From NCBI GenBank assembly GCA_003562535.1, contig PWUP01000279.1:1-9111 (forward strand): 9,111 nucleotides of DNA, given 5' to 3'. Source of the stretch: Gammaproteobacteria bacterium (GTDB taxonomy: Bacteria > Pseudomonadota > Gammaproteobacteria > Competibacterales > Competibacteraceae). This document shows positions 1 through 7,581 of the stretch, in pieces. Within the stretch, counting starts at the first letter, position 1. Every line of letters starts with the position of its first letter. Under the pieces are notes generated by a model. It ran no database searches, was not told the origin of the DNA, and saw only the letters and a list, made by a program, of their open reading frames with translations. A program made the translations under genes and the position numbers.

Positions 1-1419
1 CACGATGCCACGGCCTGGAAAACTCTGCTGGATGAAGCCTTAGAACGTCAAGAGCATGGACTGGCTAAACTTCCACCCATCGTCGCTTATGATCATGATG
101 CGGCGGCAATCCGGCAGGCGTGGGCGGCAATTCAGACCGCCGGCCTCAGCGGACAGGTACATGTGGAACGCGCCGAACTCAGTGCCGTGCGCCCACCCTC
201 CGCGATCAGTACCGGCCTAGTGGCCGTCAATCCCCCTTATGGTGAACGGGTGGGTCAGCGGCATGATCTGTTGCCACTGTATGCCCGCCTTGGCGATACC
301 CTGCGGCAGCATTTTCCCGGTTGGTGGGCGCTGGTATTAAACGGTGCCGACTGTGCCATCGGTTTACGCCCCGAACGAACCTGGCAAGTGTATAACGGTG
401 CCCTACCCTGTCGTTTAGAACGCTTTGAGATCGCAAAAGAGCGGCATAATAACCACGCTCCACTACCGGCGGAGGATTTGGTCAATCGCCTGCATAAAAA
501 CCAACGGAAACTGGCCGCTTGGCGACAACAACAGGGTATCAGCACTTATCGGGTCTATGACGCCGATATACCTGAATATGCCCTAGCGGTAGATGTGTAC
601 GGTAGCCGTGAGGGCGATTGGCTGCATGTGCAGGAATACCAAGCGCCTGCCAGCATTGACCCGCGCCACGCCCAAGCCCGGCTGCGCGCCGCCTTAACCG
701 CCCTGCCCGCAGCTCTAGGGGTAGCACCACAACGCATGGTGTTCAAAGTACGCCGTCGCCAACGCGGCGCTGAACAATACACCCGCCACGCTGATCAAGG
801 ACAGTTTCTGGAAGTAACGGAAGGTCGCTGTAAGTTACTGGTGAACCTCACCGATTATCTGGACACGGGGTTATTTCTCGACCATCGTCCGCTGCGCCTA
901 TGGCTAGGCGAGCACGCCCAAGGACTGCGGCTGCTGAATCTGTTTTGCTACACGGGTGCAGCGACGGTTCATGCGGCGGTCGGTGGTGCGCGGCGCACCA
1001 CCAGCGTGGATTTATCCAAGACCTATTTAGACTGGCTGCGGCGCAATCTAGCGCTGAATGGCTGTGACCGACCCGCCCAGCAGATGATTCAAGCCGATTG
1101 CCGCCAATGGCTGCACAACTGCCGCGACACTTACGATCTGATTGTGCTCGATCCGCCGAGTTTTTCCAATTCTAAGCGCATGCAGGGCGAGTTGGACATT
1201 CAGCGCGATCATGCCGAGCTGATTCTGGCAGCGGCAGCGTGTCTAGCGCCTGATGGTCTGCTGATTTTTTCCACCAATTTACGCCGTTTTCGCCTCGATC
1301 CGGCATTGCATCAACAGCTACAGATCGAGGATAAAACCGCCTGGTCGATTCCTAAAGATTTTCAGCGTAATGCCCGGATTCATCAGTGTTGGTTTATACG
1401 CCACCTTGTATCACCCTGA
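1..1419 (+). CDS. rlmL: Bifunctional 23S rRNA methyltransferase RlmK/RlmL, 3' part (5' end outside window)
   Basis: The frame is open from base 1 to the TGA at 1417-1419 (472 codons), so the gene begins upstream. In the family, the RlmL half makes m2G2445 and the RlmK half makes m7G2069 in 23S rRNA, using S-adenosylmethionine. The E. coli protein is about 700 residues, so the THUMP domain and the start of the RlmL methyltransferase domain are missing here. In window codon numbering, the RlmL catalytic motif NPPYGER is at 77-83. The RlmK half begins near codon 161 (LVNRLHKNQRK). Its SAM-binding motif LLNLFCYTG is at 311-319, followed by a DLSKTYL segment, and its motif IV DPPSFSNSKR starts at 384. 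The conserved NLTDYLDTGLFLDHR stretch precedes the SAM motif. The fused form is typical of Gammaproteobacteria. The GTG at 163 is internal and is not the start. No clear terminator with a T-run follows. Confidence 0.95.
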   Translation, partial: HDATAWKTLLDEALERQEHGLAKLPPIVAYDHDAAAIRQAWAAIQTAGLSGQVHVERAELSAVRPPSAISTGLVAVNPPYGERVGQRHDLLPLYARLGDTLRQHFPGWWALVLNGADCAIGLRPERTWQVYNGALPCRLERFEIAKERHNNHAPLPAEDLVNRLHKNQRKLAAWRQQQGISTYRVYDADIPEYALAVDVYGSREGDWLHVQEYQAPASIDPRHAQARLRAALTALPAALGVAPQRMVFKVRRRQRGAEQYTRHADQGQFLEVTEGRCKLLVNLTDYLDTGLFLDHRPLRLWLGEHAQGLRLLNLFCYTGAATVHAAVGGARRTTSVDLSKTYLDWLRRNLALNGCDRPAQQMIQADCRQWLHNCRDTYDLIVLDPPSFSNSKRMQGELDIQRDHAELILAAAACLAPDGLLIFSTNLRRFRLDPALHQQLQIEDKTAWSIPKDFQRNARIHQCWFIRHLVSP

Positions 1420-1437
1420 GTGATTAGTAATGAGCGA

Positions 1438-1453
1438 TTCGGTAGCTATCGAA
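1438..1453. repeat. 16-bp near-perfect palindrome in the rlmL-ppdK intergenic region
   Basis: The sequence TTCGGTAGCTATCGAA is self-complementary except for one G/T pair in each half. It lies 19 bases after the rlmL stop codon. A second inverted pair flanks it: AGCGATT (1433-1439) and AATCGCT (1461-1467). No T-run follows, so it is not a standard terminator. It could be an operator for ppdK, part of a folded rlmL 3' end, or chance. Only the symmetry is seen directly. Confidence 0.35.
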
Positions 1454-1496
1454 CCCACTCAATCGCTGCGAGGCTACACATTATGTAACATTACTG

Positions 1497-1505
1497 TGCT
1501 AAAAC
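1497..1505 (+). promoter_or_regulatory. Weak extended -10 candidate upstream of ppdK
   Basis: TGCTAAAAC resembles an extended -10 element (TGn plus TAAAAC, four of six matches to TATAAT). No convincing -35 box lies 16-18 bases upstream. If used, transcription would start near 1512, inside the hairpin at 1505-1532, which would disrupt that structure in the RNA. This makes the two proposals partly exclusive. It is the best sigma-70-like match seen in this gap, but it is weak. Confidence 0.2.
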
Positions 1506-1532
1506 ACGGCGCATGAATTACAGTGTGCCGTG
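1505..1532 (+). other. Strong hairpin in the ppdK leader / rlmL downstream region
   Basis: CACGGCGCAT (1505-1514) pairs with GTGTGCCGTG (1523-1532): eight Watson-Crick pairs and two G-T pairs around an 8-base loop. No run of T follows, so it is not a canonical intrinsic terminator. It could be a 3' stabilising or weak termination structure for rlmL, or a leader structure 67 bases before the ppdK start codon. Confidence 0.45.
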
Positions 1533-1585
1533 CAGTTAGTCTATAGCGGCTGGGCATCACACGCTCAGTTCAATCACCAACAATC

Positions 1586-1592
1586 GGAGGAG
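1586..1592 (+). promoter_or_regulatory. Ribosome binding site that fixes the ppdK start
   Basis: GGAGGAG lies six bases before the ATG at 1599, a near-ideal Shine-Dalgarno sequence and spacing. It argues against the in-frame GTG at 1530, which would add 23 residues that do not look like the family N-terminus and which overlaps the end of the hairpin at 1505-1532. Confidence 0.85.
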
Positions 1593-1598
1593 TTATTT

Positions 1599-4370
1599 AT
1601 GTCCAATCAAACCAGCCCCACGCTGCAACAGGCCACGACCGGCCCGGTCAAATACGTTTATTTATTCAATGAAGTCGAAGTGGCTGAAGCGGCTGTCGGC
1701 GGCAGTTGGGATGCGGTACGCTCTTTGCTGGGTGGTAAAGGAGCCAATCTAGGGGATATGACCCGCTTGGATGTGCCCGTCCCGCCCGGTTTTACCGTCA
1801 CCACCGTCGCCTGTAACGCCTATCTGGCAGCCGATGAAAATTTCCCAGAAGGTCTATGGGAAGCCGAATTACAAGCGGTTAAAGCGATTGAAACCATGAC
1901 CGGCAAAGTGTTCGGTGATCCAGATAATCCCTTGCTGGTGTCCTGCCGTTCAGGCAGCAAATTCTCGATGCCAGGCATGATGGACACCATTCTCAACATC
2001 GGTCTCAATGACGATGTAGTCAAGGGCATGGTCAAACAAACCAATGACGAGCGCTTTGTCTATGATTTATATCGGCGCTTGATTCAAATGTTCGGTTCTG
2101 TGGTCATGGGAGTACCCGATGAGGTCTTTGAGCGGTTTATCACGGAAGCCCGCGAACGCGCCGGGGTGGAAATTGATGCCGAACTCAGCGCCCAAGACTG
2201 GATAGGGGTGACTGAAAAATTCAAGGAAGTCTTCCGTACCTACACCAACAGTGACTTTCCCGCTGATCCCTATGAGCAACTCAAATTAGCCACGGAGGCG
2301 GTGTTTAAATCTTGGAATGGCCGCCGCGCTGTGGATTATCGTAACGCCGCAGGCATCGCCCATGATCTCGGCACAGCGGTCAATATCCAGACTATGGTGT
2401 TCGGTAATTTCGGTGAAGGCTCAGCGACTGGAGTGGCCATGTCACGCAACGCCTTTACCGGCGAACGCGAGTTGGAAGGCGATTTTCTGATCAACGCCCA
2501 AGGCGAGGACGTGGTGGCCGGTACCCGCATGACCCAGCCCATCAGCGATCTTAAACAGTTCATGCCAGAGATTTACGATCAGTTTGAACAGACTGCGGCT
2601 CGCCTGGAAAAACATTACCACAATATGCAAGATATGGAATTCACCATTGAACGCGGCAAATTGTGGATCTTACAGACCCGTGATGGCAAACGCACCGCGC
2701 AAGCGGAAGTGCGTATCGCTGTAGATATGGTCGAAGAAGGACTGATCAGCAAAGACACCGCCGTAGCGCGGGTGCAACCCTCGCAAGTGGACTTTTTCCT
2801 ACATCCCCAGTTGTCACAGACAGCCATCGCCGAACTTGACCCCATCGCGACCGGGATGAATGTGTCCCCGGGGGCGGCAGTCGGGATTGTCGCCTTTGAC
2901 GCCGATACCGCCGAGCGCTGGGCGAAAAATGAAGGCAAAAAAGTCATTATGGTGCGTCCAGAGACCAAGCCCGACGATGTTCACGGCATGCTCGCCGCTG
3001 AAGGTATTGTCACCAGCTCTGGAGGACGCACCAGCCACGCCGCTCTAGTCGCCCGCCAGTTCGGCAAGCCCGCAGTGGTCGGGGTCAGCAATCTGGAAAT
3101 CAATCTCGATGCACGCGAAATGACCATCGGCGGGCAATTAGTCGTCACCGAAGGCGAGTGGGTTTCCATCGATGGCACCTTGGGCCGAGTGTATCTTGGT
3201 AAACTCGACACCGTGGTACCGGATATCAAAAACCCCTATTTGCTCAAACTGCTCAGTTGGGCCGATGAAATCCGCAAGATTAACGTGTGGGCCAATGCCG
3301 ATTATCCTCGCGACGCCGAACGCGCCCGCGAATATGGTGCTACCGGCATCGGTCTATGCCGCACCGAACACATGTTTTTTGAAGCCGAACGCATGCCGTT
3401 TGTGCAGCAGATGATTATGGCTAAGAATGTCACTGAGCGTAACGAAGCCCTAGACACATTGCTTCCTTATCAGCGATCTGATTTCGAAGGCTTATTCCGA
3501 GCCATGAATGGTTATCCGGTGATTATCCGCCTGATCGATCCGCCCTTGCATGAATTCCTGCCCTCCTATGATGAGTTGGTGCAAGATTTGGCGGACTTAA
3601 AAGTGCAGCTCCAGCATTTTCACACCTTGAGTGAAATTGACGAGGCACTGGGCGAAATCAAAATCAAATCGAATTATTTGGAGCGCGTCATGGGTCTGCG
3701 TGAAGCCAATCCCATGCTGGGTATGCGCGGGGTGCGTCTCGGTATTCTCATTCCTGAGATTACCAAAATGCAGGTACGCGCGATTTTCGAGGCCGCCTGC
3801 CAATGCACCAAGGAAGGCATCAAGGTGATTCCAGAAGTCATGATCCCCTTAACCTCACATGTCAATGAGCTGCGGGTGCAACAAAAGGCTCTGGAGACCG
3901 TCGCCGAAGAAGTGATGGAGGAAATGGACTGCCGAGTCAGCTATAAATTTGGCACCATGATTGAAATCCCGCGAGCCGCACTGACGGCTGACGAACTGGC
4001 TGAGGTGGCTCAATTTTTCTCATTTGGCACCAACGACCTCACCCAGACCACCTTCGGTATGTCGCGTGATGATGCCGAATCCAGCTTCCTGATCGAATAC
4101 CTAGCGCGTCATATTCTTGAGGAAAACCCCTTTGCAACGATTGACGAAAAAGGTCTAGGGCGCTTGATGCGTATCGCCGTAGAAGACGGTCGCAGTGTGC
4201 GTCCTGATCTGGAAATCGGCATCTGTGGTGAACATGGCGGTGATCCCAAGAGTATTGATCTATGCCACAAGCTCAATCTGAACTATGTGTCGTGCTCACC
4301 GTTTCGCGTACCCATTGCGCGCTTGGCCGCTGCCCAAGCCGTATTGAGGGATCGCCAAAAAGCGGCTTAA
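1599..4370 (+). CDS. ppdK: Pyruvate,phosphate dikinase
   Basis: This cytosolic enzyme (EC 2.7.9.1) reversibly converts pyruvate, ATP and Pi to PEP, AMP and PPi at the pyruvate/PEP node. The ATG at 1599 gives 923 residues, near the upper end of the usual bacterial range of about 870-930. The N-terminal nucleotide-binding domain shows GGKGANLG (45-52), CRSGSKFSMPGMMDT from Cys116, and the DMEFTIERGKLWILQTR block from Asp345. The swivelling phosphohistidine domain carries GGRTSHAALVAR with catalytic His480. Thr478, two residues before it, matches the Thr phosphorylated by the DUF299 regulator in plants and some bacteria. The C-terminal PEP/pyruvate barrel shows CRTEHMFF, FGTNDLTQTTFG and GICGEHGGDP with catalytic Cys876, then NYVSCSPFRVPIARLAAAQA. 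All key residues are present, so it should be active. TSH and GDP-type motifs mark it as PPDK rather than PEP synthase. It is the first gene of the probable three-gene unit; 31 bases separate it from the next gene. No DUF299 regulator gene lies in the window. Confidence 0.97.
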   Translation: MSNQTSPTLQQATTGPVKYVYLFNEVEVAEAAVGGSWDAVRSLLGGKGANLGDMTRLDVPVPPGFTVTTVACNAYLAADENFPEGLWEAELQAVKAIETMTGKVFGDPDNPLLVSCRSGSKFSMPGMMDTILNIGLNDDVVKGMVKQTNDERFVYDLYRRLIQMFGSVVMGVPDEVFERFITEARERAGVEIDAELSAQDWIGVTEKFKEVFRTYTNSDFPADPYEQLKLATEAVFKSWNGRRAVDYRNAAGIAHDLGTAVNIQTMVFGNFGEGSATGVAMSRNAFTGERELEGDFLINAQGEDVVAGTRMTQPISDLKQFMPEIYDQFEQTAARLEKHYHNMQDMEFTIERGKLWILQTRDGKRTAQAEVRIAVDMVEEGLISKDTAVARVQPSQVDFFLHPQLSQTAIAELDPIATGMNVSPGAAVGIVAFDADTAERWAKNEGKKVIMVRPETKPDDVHGMLAAEGIVTSSGGRTSHAALVARQFGKPAVVGVSNLEINLDAREMTIGGQLVVTEGEWVSIDGTLGRVYLGKLDTVVPDIKNPYLLKLLSWADEIRKINVWANADYPRDAERAREYGATGIGLCRTEHMFFEAERMPFVQQMIMAKNVTERNEALDTLLPYQRSDFEGLFRAMNGYPVIIRLIDPPLHEFLPSYDELVQDLADLKVQLQHFHTLSEIDEALGEIKIKSNYLERVMGLREANPMLGMRGVRLGILIPEITKMQVRAIFEAACQCTKEGIKVIPEVMIPLTSHVNELRVQQKALETVAEEVMEEMDCRVSYKFGTMIEIPRAALTADELAEVAQFFSFGTNDLTQTTFGMSRDDAESSFLIEYLARHILEENPFATIDEKGLGRLMRIAVEDGRSVRPDLEIGICGEHGGDPKSIDLCHKLNLNYVSCSPFRVPIARLAAAQAVLRDRQKAA

Positions 4371-4401
4371 CCGTCTGTATTCATTAAATCATGGAGTCCT
4401 C

Positions 4402-5184
4402 ATGAGCGAAAAACACCTTTACCTGTCATTAATCCCGCAAGCGCTGATTGCTTCGATGCTTAAGCCTAAAGATTTCGGCAGTTATTACGCGGTCGGTTCT
4501 TGGGTGCATGTGCAAGGTGAGGCGATTTTCTTCGAGGTGGATCCCTCCTTCCGCTCCGATGAATTTCCGTTTCACTTGGTCGAGGAACGCTGTGTCCGAC
4601 AACCGAATGGAGCACCCAAACGGTCTGTGTATCTGGCCATTTACCGAGTGCTGTCACGGATTCCGGTATCGGCATTGGGCAATCTGTATCTGGTGACTAA
4701 AGACGGGAGAACACTGGAACTTCGCCGTGAGGACTATACCCCTGCTACTGAGGAAACGCTGCATCTTTACCAAGAGTTCTGCCCCATTACCCCTATGGTG
4801 GCCAGTCTCTTGGAACCGCATGGTTTTTGTCAGTTCATCACCAACCCCAGCCATCCGATCAATGTGCCACGGATTGTGTTCTCACAGTTACGGCTGGGTG
4901 ATCTGGCCACAGATCCTGAACATGGCTCAGTAGCCGATCTGCCGTATTCCAATATGGAGCATATTCGCGATGTGCTCATAGAACTTAAATATAATCGCAC
5001 TAAGTCCAGCAAATTAGTGCTTAAACAAGTTAAGGAAGGTGTGCTTTATCGCATGTTACAGGGTGGATTCTATGTGGGGGATCAGACGGATTTTGCGTTT
5101 TATCGCTTTCCTGCCCTCGATGAACTGGAGAACACCCACCGCGATTGGTGGCGCTCAGCGCAAATCTCTAGCTACAACCTATAA
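4402..5184 (+). CDS. Uncharacterised 260-residue soluble protein between ppdK and hppA
   Basis: I do not recognise a named family. The ATG at 4402 has GGAG at 4393-4396, five bases upstream, which supports this start. The protein has no signal peptide and no obvious membrane segment, so it is probably cytosolic. It has no Walker A motif, no metal-binding Cys/His cluster and no helix-turn-helix that I can see. It is therefore not the DUF299 PPDK kinase/phosphatase. Residues 17-46 and 134-163 align without gaps around the shared pattern ASxLxPxxF, with 7 of 30 identical and several conservative matches, which suggests two diverged copies of one fold unit. The C-terminus is aromatic (Trp249-Trp250). 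Base use resembles the neighbours, with no sign of recent transfer. The gaps of about 31 and 34 bases, with no terminator, indicate co-transcription with ppdK and hppA. A role in PPDK control or PPi metabolism is inferred from position only. Confidence 0.9.
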   Translation: MSEKHLYLSLIPQALIASMLKPKDFGSYYAVGSWVHVQGEAIFFEVDPSFRSDEFPFHLVEERCVRQPNGAPKRSVYLAIYRVLSRIPVSALGNLYLVTKDGRTLELRREDYTPATEETLHLYQEFCPITPMVASLLEPHGFCQFITNPSHPINVPRIVFSQLRLGDLATDPEHGSVADLPYSNMEHIRDVLIELKYNRTKSSKLVLKQVKEGVLYRMLQGGFYVGDQTDFAFYRFPALDELENTHRDWWRSAQISSYNL

Positions 5185-5218
5185 ACACTCTGTTGACCTG
5201 CACAGGCTGAATTGACTT

Positions 5219-7417
5219 ATGAACGAGCCTATTTTCTGGATCGCACCGATTGCCGCCTTAGCCGCCTTGGGGTTCGCCGCACTGTTTTTCTGGGCGATGG
5301 CGCGTGAGGATCAAGGGACGGAAGCCATGCGGACTATTGGCGATTACGTCCGCAAAGGCGCTATGGCGTATTTGTGGCAGCAGTACAAAGTCATGCTGTT
5401 AGTGTTTCTAGTGCTGGCGGCTTTGTTCGCTGTGCTGGCTTACCCACTAGGCGCACAAAACCCGTGGTTGCCGTTTACCTTTATTGGGGGCGGCTTTTTC
5501 TCCGCACTCGCGGGATACTTCGGGATGCAAACCGCTACCCGAGCCTCGACCCGCACTGCGGCTGCCGCTCGCAGCTCGCTGTCTAAAGCCTTACGGATTG
5601 CGTTTCGTAGTGGTGCGGTCATGGGTTTGGTTGTGGTGGGCTTGGGCCTCGGTAACGTCGTGGCTTGGTTTTTGGTGGCCGATTGGTTAATCCCACAGAC
5701 CAACATGGAGGATGGGGTGCGTATGGTGCTGATCACCACCACTATTCTGACTTTCGGTGTTGGGGCCTCGTTGCAAGCCATGTTTGCTCGGGTCGGTGGT
5801 GGGATTTTCACCAAAGCCGCTGATGTCGGCGCGGACTTAGTCGGTAAAGTAGAAACGGGTATCCCAGAAGACGATCTGCGCAATCCGGCAGTGATTGCTG
5901 ATAATGTGGGGGATAATGTCGGCGATGTCGCCGGTATGGGCGCTGATTTGTTCGAGTCCTACTGTGGCTCGATTTTAGCGGCCTGTGCTTTAGGGGCAGC
6001 GGCTTATGTGTTAGAACCGAGTGTGCAACTCAAAGCCGTCGTGGCCCCCATCGCCATTGCTGGGGTGGGTATTTTATTGTCCATCATTGGTATTTTTCTG
6101 GTCAAAGCCAATGAAAACGCCGGTCAAGAGGAGTTACTCCGCGCCCTAGCGCGCGGGATTAATATGAGTGCCTTGATGATCAGCATCGCCACCCTGCCGG
6201 TCTTATTCGTGCTGGGCTTACCCAATTTCTGGGGGCTGTGGGGGGCGGTTGTCGTCGGCGTGGTGACTGGCATTGTGGTCGGGCGTTCGACAGAATACGC
6301 CACCTCGGCCAGCTATGCCCCCACGCGCACCATTGCCGCCCAGGCTGAGGGCGGTCCGGCCACCACCATTATTGCCGGACTGGGCATCGGTATGCTGTCT
6401 ACGGGAATCCCCGTCTTGGCGATTGTCATCGGAACCCTGCTGGCGTTTGCCTTCGCCTCCGGCTTTGATGCCACTGCCATTAACCTCGGTCTGTACGGTA
6501 TTGCAATTGCGGCGGTCGGTATGCTGTCAACGTTAGGGATTACTCTGGCCAGCGATGCCTATGGCCCGATTGCCGATAATGCGGGCGGCAATGTGGAAAT
6601 GAGCGCTTTAGGCCCTGAAGTACGAGCGCGAACCGATGCCTTGGACTCACTGGGCAATACCACTGCGGCCACCGGCAAAGGGTTTGCCATTGGCTCAGCA
6701 GCTCTGACAGCCCTGGCACTCATCGCCTCGTATATCGAAGTCGTGCGCATTGAACTGGTGAATTCCGGGCAATTGCTGTTAGCGCTCGGGCATGGGATTA
6801 GCGTGAACACCGCTCAAGCCAGCCTCACTGACTTTATGACGTTTTATAATGTCACCCTGCTGAATCCTTTGGTACTCGTCGGGGTGTTAATCGGTTCCAT
6901 GACGGCCTTTGTGTTCAGCGGGCTGACCATGCAGGCGGTTGGACGCACGGCGATTCAAATGGTCGAAGAAGTGCGACGCCAGTTTCGGGATAATCCCGGC
7001 ATTTTGCAAAATACGGCTCAACCGGATTACGAGCGCTGTGTGGCCATTTCCACTAAGGGTGCCCAACGGGAAATGATTCTGCCTGCCCTGCTTGCAGTAC
7101 TCACCCCGATTGTTGCGGGGTTAGTATTGGGCGTCGGTGGAGTCATTGGTTTGCTGATCGGTGGTTTAGCCACTGGCTTTGTGATGGCGGTGTTTCTGTC
7201 CAATGCGGGTGGTGCTTGGGATAATGCCAAAAAATACATTGAATCCGGACAGCACGGCGGTAAAAACTCCCGCGCCCATCGAGCTGCCGTGGTCGGTGAT
7301 ACCGTCGGCGATCCTTGTAAAGACACCTCTGGGCCGAGCTTGAATATTTTGATCAAGCTCATGAGTATTGTCGCCATTATCATGGCGGGAGTCACCGTGT
7401 CGTACAGCCTATTTTGA
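5219..7417 (+). CDS. hppA: Membrane-bound ion-translocating pyrophosphatase, K+-dependent type
   Basis: This inner-membrane homodimeric pump (M-PPase) couples PPi hydrolysis to export of H+ and/or Na+. At 732 residues it is full length (T. maritima enzyme about 726). It is highly hydrophobic, with about 15-16 apparent membrane helices, the first near residues 4-26. The PPi/Mg-binding loops are intact: DVGADLVGKVE (202-212), PEDDLRNPAVIADNVGDNVGD ending at 236, and the C-terminal GDTVGDPCKDTSGPSLN. The GNTTAATGKG segment has Ala483 and Gly486 where K+-independent enzymes have Lys and Thr, so K+ dependence is expected. The gate glutamate is Glu246 in DLFESY, the helix-6 position seen in Na+-pumping enzymes; plant-type K+-dependent H+ pumps carry it four residues later, where Gly250 stands here. 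The pumped ion cannot be settled by sequence reading alone. The start is supported by family alignment; the Shine-Dalgarno match is weak (ACAGG at 5202-5206, 12 bases upstream), so translation may depend on the preceding gene, 34 bases away. Confidence 0.96.
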   Translation: MNEPIFWIAPIAALAALGFAALFFWAMAREDQGTEAMRTIGDYVRKGAMAYLWQQYKVMLLVFLVLAALFAVLAYPLGAQNPWLPFTFIGGGFFSALAGYFGMQTATRASTRTAAAARSSLSKALRIAFRSGAVMGLVVVGLGLGNVVAWFLVADWLIPQTNMEDGVRMVLITTTILTFGVGASLQAMFARVGGGIFTKAADVGADLVGKVETGIPEDDLRNPAVIADNVGDNVGDVAGMGADLFESYCGSILAACALGAAAYVLEPSVQLKAVVAPIAIAGVGILLSIIGIFLVKANENAGQEELLRALARGINMSALMISIATLPVLFVLGLPNFWGLWGAVVVGVVTGIVVGRSTEYATSASYAPTRTIAAQAEGGPATTIIAGLGIGMLSTGIPVLAIVIGTLLAFAFASGFDATAINLGLYGIAIAAVGMLSTLGITLASDAYGPIADNAGGNVEMSALGPEVRARTDALDSLGNTTAATGKGFAIGSAALTALALIASYIEVVRIELVNSGQLLLALGHGISVNTAQASLTDFMTFYNVTLLNPLVLVGVLIGSMTAFVFSGLTMQAVGRTAIQMVEEVRRQFRDNPGILQNTAQPDYERCVAISTKGAQREMILPALLAVLTPIVAGLVLGVGGVIGLLIGGLATGFVMAVFLSNAGGAWDNAKKYIESGQHGGKNSRAHRAAVVGDTVGDPCKDTSGPSLNILIKLMSIVAIIMAGVTVSYSLF

Positions 7418-7444
7418 TGCAAGCGCACATGAACATTGCTTGCA
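7418..7444 (+). other. Inverted repeat directly after hppA, possible weak 3' hairpin
   Basis: TGCAAGC (7418-7424) is complementary to GCTTGCA (7438-7444) with a 13-base loop, starting on the base after the hppA stop codon. A short TTTT (7455-7458) follows only 10 bases later. It could be a weak terminator or RNA-stabilising stem for the ppdK-hppA unit. It lacks the GC-rich stem and immediate T-run of a normal intrinsic terminator. Confidence 0.3.
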
Positions 7445-7524
7445 GATCAGCTCGTTTTGCCGTAGTGTTTGAATCGCTGGCTATTAAAGTAGTCCGCTGC
7501 CAATCGCCGATCTGTGGCTCTCGC

Positions 7525-7552
7525 TTGAAGCGGCCTGAGATTGGGTTAGAGT
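7525..7552 (+). promoter_or_regulatory. Candidate promoter for the cold-shock gene
   Basis: TTGAAG (7525-7530) and TAGAGT (7547-7552) are separated by 16 bases; each matches the sigma-70 consensus at four of six positions. Transcription would start near 7559 and give a leader of about 23 bases. An alternative pair further upstream, TTGCCG (7457-7462) and TATTAA (7482-7487) with a 19-base spacer, would give a longer leader of about 88 bases, which would fit the long leaders of cold-induced csp genes. Neither is strong. Confidence 0.25.
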
Positions 7553-7581
7553 GAATCTGTTTTGAGGTTTGACTGTTTACA

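Noticed and set aside
163..1419. A separate 418-residue gene starting at the GTG at 163
   Set aside because: The same frame is open to base 1, and the upstream codons continue the RlmL methyltransferase domain, so the GTG is internal.
1530..1598. A 23-residue N-terminal extension of PPDK from the GTG at 1530
   Set aside because: The ATG at 1599 has an excellent Shine-Dalgarno sequence six bases upstream, and the extension overlaps a hairpin and does not resemble PPDK.
2615..2968. A 117-residue open frame on the minus strand within ppdK
   Set aside because: It is an antisense shadow of conserved PPDK coding sequence with no recognisable domain.
4402..5184. The unknown gene as the DUF299 PPDK regulatory kinase/phosphatase
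   Set aside because: No P-loop or other DUF299 hallmark is visible in the protein.
5197..5206. CCTGCACAGG inverted repeat before hppA
   Set aside because: Four-base arms around two bases are too short to separate from chance.
5193..5223. TTGACC as a -35 box for an hppA promoter
   Set aside because: The matching -10 position would overlap the hppA start codon and has no TATAAT-like sequence, so no useful leader would exist.
5440..5883. A 147-residue open frame on the minus strand
   Set aside because: It lies wholly inside hppA, has low-complexity Pro/Ala/Thr/Lys composition typical of an antisense shadow, and shows no family resemblance.
7027..7428. A 133-residue open frame on the minus strand over the hppA 3' end
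   Set aside because: It is antisense to the conserved C-terminal part of HppA and has no recognisable product.
7522..7532. CGCTTGAAGCG palindrome upstream of the cold-shock gene
   Set aside because: The arms are five bases with a single-base centre, so it cannot form a stable hairpin and overlaps the weak promoter candidate by chance.
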